From Rugalucina vietnamica (taxonomy: Eukaryota; Mollusca; Bivalvia; Lucinida; Lucinidae), in assembly GCA_964017185.1 (NCBI GenBank), contig OZ024878.1, forward strand, positions 3,286,151 through 3,350,150: a stretch of DNA of 64,000 nt, written 5' to 3'. Shown here piece after piece: positions 32,589 to 44,600 of this stretch. Below the pieces are notes generated by a model that was not told the origin of the DNA, searched no databases, and saw nothing but the letters and a program-made list of their open reading frames with translations. Made by a program: the position numbers and the translations under genes. How positions within the stretch are numbered: the stretch's first letter is position 1; every line of letters begins with the position of its first letter.

Positions 32589-35500
32589 GTCGGTACTTGT
32601 TAGAACAAGCGTCATTCATACGCATTAGAAACTCTGACACCAACATACCAATAAAACACTCCAGAGCCCCACCAAGACTGACGTGTACATGTATATAGCC
32701 AGGTCATGAAATATTTCATAATCTGACCATATACATAGCAGCTTTTGTGGGGTTCTGGTGCTTTTTGGTCAGAATGTCAAAAGCCTGTGGGTCATCGTCA
32801 CATTCAATTGGCTGATGACTTGTGAAAATAGTGACGTACCGAGTAGATTTGCAGAATTTGTGTACACGTTTTTTATTGCGTGACCCTGCATGATAAGTTT
32901 GAGGCCTATGCTTTGATTTATCGAACATTCTGATCATTAATATGGTGTGAGTCGTTTCGCGTGTTTTGTGCCTTGAATGTTCTTGCTAAAACGATAAACA
33001 TTCCATTTTTTTTTTTAAATAAATATCAGAAATTTAAATCAACTGTCTACCTTCTATGGTTGTGCAGTCTCATTTTGCTTACAGAACCAATGATCACAAT
33101 TCTCACGACACGTCCCATGCACTATTATGACTATTATGTGACATTTTGCATTGACATGTATAATGTCAGAGTGTATGTATTCCTTTCTTTTCAGGGGTTT
33201 TCTGTTAATTTTCTTCACCAATGAAATTAATTGTAATCGTTCATATACACGTAAATTTCATACCTCTATAGCTAACAGGATTGCCATGTGTTAAGAGACG
33301 CCTTACATTTTTTGTGACACAGGACTGTAACGGTCGTTGATGCTCCGTTAAAAGCATCATTCCAGGCATTAATGGGAACTCCAATGCATAACTCTTTCGA
33401 TGTAATCGTGTATCTTAATGCTGCTCTCACATATACCGAATATCCCTTGCGAATCCTAAAATTTGAAATTCGCGCTGAAATTACCGAATATGATGCGAAT
33501 GGACGGGGCGGGGCTTGCACAAAACGATGTCTTTGCGAAAGCGTTAAGAATGCTTGCGGATCCTTACAAATGTCTTAAGAATGTTGCGATTGATTGCCAT
33601 GCTCACTACCGAATTCTTGAAAATGCCGTACGAATGTTCCGAACGCTTACAAATGCCGTTACAAATAATACGAACGTCTTGCAAACACCTTACAAATGAA
33701 GCGAATGTGTAGCGAATGCTTGCCGAATTCTTTTGATTTTTTACTCATTCGCAAACATTGTAGCCAATAATATCAATGTAAAACGAATTCACCCACAATG
33801 CCATTGGGCATGGAAAAAATATGTCATTATTGGTCCAAGTCTACTCTTGAAACACACACCACTTTGTTGTTTCTCTCAAATTGCGATTTACACAATAAAA
33901 AGATAATTTTACTGGGCAAATGAAAAATTCACGGGACTTTAATTAGTCTGTCATGTACATTGATGGATAGCTTAAAGCCAAACACCATAAATAATGGTCT
34001 TTACTTGAAGGATAGGACCAGAATAAATAACCTATGCTAAAAACTGAGTCTTGAATGTGAAAATTTTGCGATTCACTAGCGATTCTTTACGGACATCAAA
34101 ACTCAATAGAATTTAATGCTACAGAATCCTTGCAAATGGCTTGCGAGTGTTACAAATGTCTTGCAATCAATCCGAATTGTTTACGAATTCTTTACGAATA
34201 TGTTAAGAATATGATTTCCTTGCGAATTTTAGGAGCATGTTCCTAATTTTCGCAACGACTCGAAATTTTCACCGAATGCTTCCGAATGCTTACAAATGCT
34301 ACCGAATGCTTCCGAATTTCTAGCGATTAATGCGAATTTGCTCAAAATTGCATTCGGAAGGGCATTCGCAAGGGAAATTCGGTATATGTGAGAGCAGTAT
34401 TAAATGAACACCCTATTGTCTGTTTCAAAGTTTCATTGCGGCAATGACTATTGCAAAATGCCCACAGGATTATATACCGTTACAGCCCTGCGACAAAAAT
34501 CGGTAATACATACGTGAATGTATCCAGAAAATATTCCTTTTCATTACGAAAACTTGCCAATGAAATATACAGATGAGCTGTAAAGAAGAAAATAATTGGA
34601 TATTTTTCTTATTTTTGCTCAAAACATTGATGGTGGATACACGTTAGAACCGCCTTGGCGAGTTTGCCAAATTTGCCAGGATTTCGTGTTGAAGCATGCA
34701 GATTCAGGTAACAAAACACTATCAAATTCGGGCTTGACAAACGCTTCAATGCAAGAAAAATGTTTCACCTCATTTTATTATTATTATTATCATCATCATT
34801 ATTATTTTTATTCAAAGTTTAATAAGGAAATAAGGACAATTCCCATTTCAATTTCATGCTATACAGAACTGTACCTACTTATTGCATAAGTATTTTGAAA
34901 ACCTATAGTTTTCAGATTTAAAGTAAGAAAAGGATGACCAGGAACTGGCATGAAAATATTTAAAATCCCAATCCAGACACCAGCCATGATAGAAATGACA
35001 ACTCCAAACATTGACAACATTCTAACATCACGCAATATGTCTAGCTCTTTCCCAGCGAGGCAGCCATCATGCTATTTGGGTTTCACAAATAGTGTCGGTC
35101 AAATTTTCAGAAGTTTCATACCAAACATATGTTAAATGTACAGATGAAAATTAACACAAAACCGAAAATAAGGGCCACAGGAACTTCAAGTAACTAACAC
35201 ACGAATGAAACACGTAACTAAAAACGATGGTTATACAAAATTGAAAAGAAACCAAAATATTAAATACCACGTGAAAAGAAATAAATACATGTACATGCAA
35301 ATCAAAATAAAATTTGAACAATAAAACCGCAAAACACCGGTTAATTCTTTTCCATGCTTAATGACAGGTAGCTTGATTTTGCGATGAAACGCTGTGGAAT
35401 CCGGAGAAATTTCGCGCGAAATTTCTCGCTGATTTGTACTTTTCTCACAATTTCATCGCGAAATCTGACGATTAGCCATTTAAATATTTCGCCGTGAACA

Positions 35501-38500
35501 CAGCAAAAGTGGCGGTTTAGCCAAAAACTCCACTGTATGTTCACTTGTGTAGAAAGTTCAAATGTTTTGTTTTAAATTAACTCCAGGTCTTACGACGATA
35601 GACGATTTCAAGTTGAACAGAGATCTCACGACCGAGCCTATCTCAGGACCAGTTGATCCAGCAGAGGATATCATATTTGACACGGTACGCCAGTTTATTG
35701 CGTTGATCCAAATGCATTTGTGACAGACAGGCTTGCCTATCATGATCAATGGAGAATAAATCCACTTCCATTTCAGGGGCATCAGAAAAGATTTTGAACA
35801 TAATTTCAATGTTCGTACGATTACCGTTATCGGGACCAGTGAATGTGAAGTACAACACCATTGAAGCAATTGATCAATTTATTCGTCTTCATGGCACACC
35901 AACTGAACCACTCTTTTGCATCAATTCAGACAAGCCTATTATATTTGATGTTCATTCGATTCACTGTTGTACAAAACGTCGCCGCCTCTGCCGGTATAAG
36001 GGCCATAGTTTTAGAATCGGTGCTGCCTCTTTTATATCAGAGCGGAGCAGGGACATAGCGCCTCTCAACACAGAGCCTTGTGTTGATAAAACAGCATGTG
36101 TCCTTTTTACTGTATACACTGTTTATAATCTATAGGCTTATTGTTCGACCTTCGGTTTGTGGCAGATTTTGCCCCATTGCTTGTTCTTATGTTGATTTCT
36201 ACATAATGGATTTCATTCTACTGTGGGATCGCCCTTCATGATAAACTCACGTTTTTTGTCAATATTTTAGTTGCATCTTAAATTAATTCAATTTCCGTTT
36301 GCAAATATGATATAGATTTGAAAAGCGTATCTGAAAATATTTTTTTCTATTTTTTATGTGAAGCCAGTTGTGCTGTGATTTGATGGATTTTTGCACAGTT
36401 TTTCATTTTCAGTATTATGATATTCCCTTATTGTACCTGAATGGGGTGTGGCTTGGTGACAATTGTAAGATTCACTGAACTGAAACTTAAAATGTATATA
36501 CTAGCATCATAAACACATATCGAACTGTTTTACCTGGTCAAATTTTACTGAAATTATGTAACCTATGCAGTGTATGTCATAGCAAAATGTCCGTAAACTT
36601 TATAATACATGTAGATTTTTCCACCATATACTAAATGAAAAAAGAAGTGAACAAACTTCGGTTAGTCTCCAGGAGGAATATTACCAGTTCTTAGAGCAGA
36701 CTTATTTCATTACTAACCGACAAGGGTCCCCGCCCATTGGGGCCTAAAAGAAATATATGGGCTGCCCGTATCTCCAAACAAAGCTTTTTAACTACTAACC
36801 AACCATCTGATTACTGGTTTACACTCAAGTCTGAGCCTGCCCAGGAAAAGTGGTTTTGTCAAACAATCCATACATATAAGCATTAATGGTTTTCTTGCGT
36901 GGTTATATTTATGAAGCACATTTTGTGTGTTATGACATCCTAATGTTGGGTAAAATTCCCATTAAATGGAGGCAACTTCCCCGACATGACCATTGCTGTT
37001 GACTGGGACCCAAATCATTAATTCAAACAAATAAACAAACTCACTGACAAAAATAACAAAGAATAAGTAGGAGATGATAAACTCAGGAATAAATATTTTC
37101 ATGTTACATTATGGAACAAATGTGCCGGACAAGAAGTGTACGAAATTTAAAGATCCACTTGAATTGGATATGTGTTTGCTTGTATCGAGGTTCTAATGTA
37201 CTAGTCAAAAACTTTTCAGGCAAATCAGGATGAACCCACTGTTGCCTAGGTATTGACCAGCATTTTGGGAGTTAATGTGTTTTGCTCAAGGACACAAAAT
37301 GGTGCCCGGAGCAGGAATCGAACACAGGACCTTTCGATTCGGAGTCTCAAATATTTTTGTTATCATTTGGATTTATATATAACTCGCAAATATGTATGTG
37401 TATACACATTTTGTGCACCGGTTCGATTGAGCCACTGCGAACGATTCAGCTGGGGAAGGATGATAAACTTTTGTCTATCTGTAACGATCAGACGCCCTAC
37501 CACTTCAATTAACTCATTTAAGCTTGGCGTCCCTTTTGTGGGACATAGACTAACAGCATAGCCCCATATCTGGGGCTATTCTGTTTGCTTGGAGGAATTT
37601 CATCGAAAAATTAGATAAAACTTAAAAATCACTCCTAACACCCCTAAAAATGAAAGTGGACTCAACCAATTGATAATGTTAGGAAAATCCATTTGTCAAA
37701 TATGGGTTTATATTAAGTGAATGTTTATTCTAAATTTTACTCACTTATATATAGATACATTGTTGAGAAATGAGCCTCCGCATGGGAAAACCAACAATCT
37801 GCATAGGCGAAAACAAAGGCGCAGATCAGCTTCGCAGTAACTACGAAGCTGATCAGCGCCTTTGTTTTCGCTACTCGGATATTTCAATTCCTCTTCTACT
37901 TAAATCCGAAATTTCAAGCTTCTAGCACTTTTCTGTGCTTGTGCAGGTCCGTTTGTGTCGTACCTGTTCGGAAACCACATTGTTGGTTTTCCCACGAGGC
38001 GGCTCAAATAATATAGATACATTGTGGAGAAATAATATTTTTCATGCCATTTCATCCGCAGATAAAGGTATGCAACGGGTTTGTTATAGTAGCAGGAGGG
38101 TTAAGAGGCAGCTTAGATGCTACAGTACAGATCTATAGACAGATAATAAGATGGAATAGAGAGATCACATACGAGTTACGAAATTCTATTCGAGGTAACA
38201 TTAAGAAAGCGTGCTCATATAATACAGATTTTTCGGTTGTAAATTGTTAATAATGATGGTTTAGAACAAAAATAAGAAAACAGTTTTTGTGATCTAAAAC
38301 CTTTTGAAAAAGATCATGTACAGTGAAGCCATTGGTACTGAACAACTTTGGGGCTTTTTCAGGGATGCTACCTACATTCCTCATAATCAGTTGAATACAC
38401 AAAAAAGTATAAAAGGTCCAGAAATTGATACAATTAAACTAATATTCCCATCCCAAGAACAGCAGGCGGGAAAAGAGGGGGCGGGCTGTAATTAATGTTG

Positions 38501-40621
38501 TAAGAACTTGTAGCCAAACCCCATTGCTTAAAATGGCAATAAAATGTGTTTAAACTAAAAGAGCACACGTCATGCGTAGGAGGATTTTCAAGAATAATGA
38601 AGAATTACAAAGTATATTTATAAAATTTATTATAATTTGATTAGCAAAGCTTACACATGTTTTCAGTTGGCAATGGTCCTTTAAGTTTGGTAGTGACGAA
38701 AGATTGTAGCCGTATCCTGGTAACGTCTGCCGGGGCAATGCCCGATAGTGCCCTACGCGAGGGTTACGTGACCATGATCAGTTGGCCATCATCACACTTC
38801 GGCCCGTATTACAGAACAACAGTGATGAACTTCAACGCATTTGAGGACATGTAAGAACATTACGAAAACATGCCCATGCAATAATATAGACAGTTTTTGG
38901 TTGTAAAAATCTAAATATTCATTAGAATTTTTTATATATTTTTCTTATTTTTGCTCAAAACAAAGATTGTGGGTACACCTTTGAACCGCCTCAGCGAGGC
39001 GGTTCTAACGAGTACCCACAATCTATGTTTTGGAGCAAAAATAAGAAAAATATGTATAACCCTGAATACCCTAGTTTTTCTATATGTAAGTGGGGTTTAA
39101 GAGATATATATTGCACGGACATGTTTTCGTGTTGTAAACATAGAATATATACTTTTTGAGGTGAATACTTAATATTTATTTCATCGTGTGTGTTGGTAAT
39201 TTCGATGTTTTGAAGAGATTTTTTTTCTATCCCAGTACTAGTACATTTCAGGTGTCTCAAAATGCCAGTCACTTCTGCATTTAGCTCAAAGAAATATGAG
39301 CCTGTGCATGGGAAAACCAACAATTTGCATAAGCGAAAACAAAGCCGCAGATCAGCTTCGCGGTAACCGCGAAGCTGATCAGCGCCTTTGTTTTCGCTAC
39401 ACGGATAGTACAGTCCCTCTATTTCTTAAATCCAAAATTTCAAGCCTCTAGCTATCTTCTGTGCTTGTACAGCCCGGTTTGTGTCGGACCTGGTCTGAAA
39501 CCCAAATTGTTGGTTTTCTCATGCACAGGCTCATATGCACTTCATGCATTTCATTTTGTTTAAAGAAAGGAAGTGACATGTGAAAGTGCCAACTGTCAGA
39601 GACTTTTAAAAATACCTTTGGAGATGTAAACTGGAAGTGATCTAACCTCCAAATAGCATGCTTATGCGATATGCAGAAAAAAAATAGCATTAAATATTGA
39701 AATTTTCATTGAAAAATAATATATTTTAATATTTTTGCTCAAAACATTGATTGTGGGTACTCGGCGAGGCGGTTCTAACGAGTACCCACAATCTATGTTT
39801 TGTGTACCCCAGTTTTACTATATAAAAGTGGGATTTAATAGAGTATACATTTCACGTTTTCCTGATGACTCATCCCAGCTTCTGGAGTGGATCAAAACAG
39901 TTAGTTAGTTGTTCGGCTGTATCATCAGGTTAAACAACTTAATTATGATAAACGCCATGATGATGCAAAAACGAGGACTCAACATAGCGAAAAACTTCTG
40001 AACTTTGTGTAAATACGCTGTTGTCTAACTGCAAGATTGGCAAGAGTTTTCATTCACTTTCAATTTTTACAGCTCAATAAACCAGAGCTTGTTTGAGCTG
40101 TAAAAATTGAAAATTTTCAGCTGATTTTTTTTTTTATATTTTTATTATTATTGCTCAAAACCTAGATTGTGGGTACACGTTAGAACCGCCTCAGCGAGGC
40201 GGTTCTAACGAGTACCCACAATTTATAATTTGGATCAAATATAAGAAAAAATGCTTACCTCTGTAAATATAAAAGTGTGGTATGAGTGGGTATAGATTTC
40301 ACGCACATGACTGTTATCCTGGTGCGGTTTTTAAATGCCAAACTAAACATAGGCATTTTCAAAATGTGTCATTGCAGAACAAATTACATGAGGCTTTACT
40401 TACTTTGATCAGTGTGTATTGTTTATGTCACGCTGCGTTTATGAAAATATATACCGCTCGTTCTACAGGAATGCGGAGCTTATCAGTCGTGGTTTAATTA
40501 GACTCAACCCCAATACAACCCTCAGCCAAGACTTACAGCCACACGACATCGTCATTGATAAGGCCGAGAGATATGCATATGTCACTCTACTGGTAAGAAA
40601 ATGATGATGATGATGATGATC

Positions 40622-40665
<44 letters not shown>

Positions 40666-40677
40666 ATAAAACTGATA

Positions 40678-40754
<77 letters not shown>

Positions 40755-40757
40755 AAA

Positions 40758-40792
<35 letters not shown>

Positions 40793-40793
40793 C

Positions 40794-40825
<32 letters not shown>

Positions 40826-40907
40826 ATAAAACTGATAATGATGATGATGATGATGATGATGAGATGATGATAATAATGATGATGATGATGATGATGATGA
40901 TGATAAA

Positions 40908-40990
<83 letters not shown>

Positions 40991-41021
40991 ATAAAACTGA
41001 TAATGATGATGATGATGATGA

Positions 41022-41091
<70 letters not shown>

Positions 41092-41576
41092 ATATGGATG
41101 AAATGTGTTCTTGGCACAATGGAACAGTTAGAAGTTTTGAATAGGATTTCCTGTAAACAAATTTCATGGAAGGGAGGTAAATATATTCGAAGTATTGTGT
41201 AATCATCATAGTATCTCTCCTAAGACCAAAACTGCATGATAATAAAAGACAATAAGTGACGTACGAGTTACTAATGGTCATAACTAAAATGTTAAATATA
41301 GCATTGTATGTGACCGGAAGACTGATGTGCCTCTGTCAAGAGCACAGCTGTAATGTTATAGGCTGTATCTGGCTGCTGTTTACATTTTGTTATTTTCTGT
41401 CCGTCTATGATCTGTATTTTGTATTGTGTATTGTAATTATTGTTTATTCTTTGTATATACTGATCAATTTTCTGTTTATATGTTTATAACGAGGGCCTCA
41501 TGGAAGATAAGCTATTGCATGTATTCTCTTCTGTATATGTATATGCTAAATGTAGTTACCCTTTTTAAATAAAGTC

Positions 41577-41609
<33 letters not shown>

Positions 41610-44600
41610 CCAGCGGGCACATGACGTCAGAATGGCGTCATATCAACGTCGATGCGACGTCATGACTTCGCATCGACGTCGATCTGACGTCATTCTGATG
41701 TCATGTGCCTGCTGGGTACTTACTTATAAACTAAAAACAATTCGAAAATATGATCTTGTCAGTGAAAAAGCTATAGCATGTATTTGCATTCTATTGTTAT
41801 AAACATACTGAGTAGGCAAAATTGAGTTTTCAGAGAAAACTAAAAATCGTGCTTTCCTACTAGACTTCAAACAGGCAACTCCATGATATACCCTATATTT
41901 TTCTTCTTTCTCTAGAATAACAACGCTATTGCAGTTGTAGACATGCGACAGAGGATCATATCAGATCTAATTCCCCTCGGCTACAAAGACCACAATATCA
42001 CAGGATCCGGTTTTGATGGGAGCTCTAGGGACGGAGGTAATTACGTAGTGGGAACATGACGTCATGATAACAGTGTGACGTCATAAACATTCTGACATTA
42101 TGACGTCACATCGGTGTTGAAATTGTATTTTTGTGTCACGTGACTGTTTGGTTTCCTTTCGGGTGAGCATGATGTCATAACACCCGGGCATAACAGCGTC
42201 AGATCACCGTCGATATGACGTCCTTGTGTTTTATGACATCATTTAGCCTAACTGCGTGGTCATCTGCTGACCACACTTCCATTGTGGCAAGTCAGTGGAA
42301 TTTAACTAGATGCTCAGTCACGTCCTGCTTTCTATGGGTTGTTTTATAAAGAAAGTTGATGACTTATATTAGGCTTTTAATGGCAATGCACTTGTTGGTT
42401 TCAGTTTTGGTAGCCATATTATAAGGTCCCATTGTTCCATAAATTGTTTTCAGGTGTTCGGATTAGGACATGGCCTGTGGTAGGTCTGTTTGAACCGAAC
42501 GGTATCTGTACAGTGACCATCGACGACAGAACCTACCTGATAACAGGGAACCAGGGAATGAACGCCAAAATGCGAGTAGATCAACTGACACTGGATCCCG
42601 TCATATTCCGTAAGTTTTCCGTGCGGGAATTGTATCTAAACCGACCTCTTTTAGCAAACATTTTATCAGTATATCCGAAGCATCATTTACTGGTCATTTA
42701 GGCTTTGTGACTGGTCATGTAAGCAATGGCTCGTATTTCCCTTGCAAGGTCGGTTTCTTTCTATGTGCCCTTTCATGTGTCCTCCGATTTCCTCCAGAGC
42801 GCGTAACCGCAACACGCATTCATCCGCGCTTTCCACAACGGGATATTAAGTTTCATATTTACTTTTATTATGCATTTTGAGTAAAATAGTGTATGTCTAA
42901 ATTTTAATTTAAACAAAGTCTTCATTCTTCTTTTCTTGTATTATCCTCCAACTGCTGGGTACACTTTGTTCATGATGAGTAAGAGTATTAATTACCACCA
43001 GACAACAATGATACTGACTCTGACCACCACCAACCAAAGCCTTAAAATATTTACTGTATTTCCATCATCATGATCATTGAGTTTATTCCCTCTTCTATAC
43101 CTTTTAAAATGATACTCCCTCTTCTATACCTTAAATGACACAAGGATATATTCTTTAAAGGACTTCTGAACAACGATGTTTGATCCTGATTTTATGTTTT
43201 CCTCTTTTTAGCCAATGCCGAAGAACTTCAAATGAGCGAAAATATAGGTATGTTTTGCTCGTAGATAATACTTACTTAAATGCGCCATGCTTTTGGATAG
43301 ACTACATTTTATATTTAGTATTATGTAAATGATTTGACCATGACCGATGACCTTTTGTAAAGTAGTCACATGATCCATCTACTATCATTTCATTATTACC
43401 TTTTTTGAAACACGCCAATGGAAATATAATCATTTTACTCATTCATATTCGAAAAATCTTAAAAAAGTGCAACGTACATTTTGAAAATGGATAAACAAAT
43501 AAAACTGTAATGCTATAAAATAATTTTGACTAGAACTCTTTTTCGATGATTGTGTTTCCCGATGCTTGTGAAAATTTGAGTAAGCAACGGGACGAAATAG
43601 TCATATCTTCTTAAAGTTCAAAAGAAAAGTTTGAAAGATGGTGTAGGGGCTGTGTCATCGAGTCAAAAACGTCTATAGTGTCTCTTATTGTACTGAAATG
43701 AGAAAACATAATTTTGTATACGCGAACACAAAGGCGCAAATCAGATTCGCAATGCGCTTATGTTTTCGCTACACGGTTCGTGCAATTCCTCTTCTTTCTG
43801 AATCTGAAATTTCGCGTTTCTAGCCATCTTCTGTACATGTGTAGCTAGTTTCAATGCTTCAAATGCATGATACATAAATAGAAATGAATTTCCGATAATT
43901 TTGAAAATAAGATGTACATGTATAGAACATTACAAAAGCATAATACTCAGTAAGCCTTGTATTGCATTTATTGAATATTCATATTCTTACAATTTAATGC
44001 CATTCAAACTATTGTAGGCAAGCTTATGGTTGAGACATTCAACGCAGACAGAGATGGGGATGGAGATATTGACGTAATACAAGCACAGGGTAATGTACAT
44101 ATCGTATAATTACATTTTTAAGAGTATGCTTCGCACATTATAGACCAATATATGTCACCGCCTACTCGGAATCAGTATATTTGATTTCTAAAATATCAAG
44201 ATTTGCCTTTTCTATCTTTGTTATCGCTGGCAGACACATGGTGTCAAACAATCTCAACAAAATCATCATCGTCATCATCATCCTCATCATCATCGTCGTC
44301 GTCGTCGTCGTTAGCAGCAGCAGCAGCAGCATTATAGATATTAACGATATTCATCAGACGTTGAACTGACGTTATTACGTAATGACTCTGGTGGTTGTAC
44401 TTCAGGGGCACGATCTATCTCTCTATGGAGCAGTGATGGGCTGGAGTTGATCGCAGACACTGGGGATGACCTTGAAAGGTAACCATATTGATTCCATACC
44501 TATGCAAAATACAGGTATTTTTTTCAGCTGAAGAAATTGAGTTATCATCTATGACCAAACTATTGAAAACAAAAATTGTGGATTTGAAACAAAAAATGCA

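Noticed and set aside
33318-33418. Possible msp130-like exon (TVTVVDAPLKASF frame)
   Set aside because: It overlaps the inverted end of a hAT-like MITE, and exons 1 and 2 already join in phase.
33372-33699. Overlapping ORFs around 33.4-33.7 kb
   Set aside because: They lie in the TTAA-flanked element and reflect its GAATG-type word repetition.
40463-41117. Long ORFs of poly-His, poly-Ile, poly-Ser
   Set aside because: Pure translation of a GAT microsatellite in an intron; no protein-like composition outside it.
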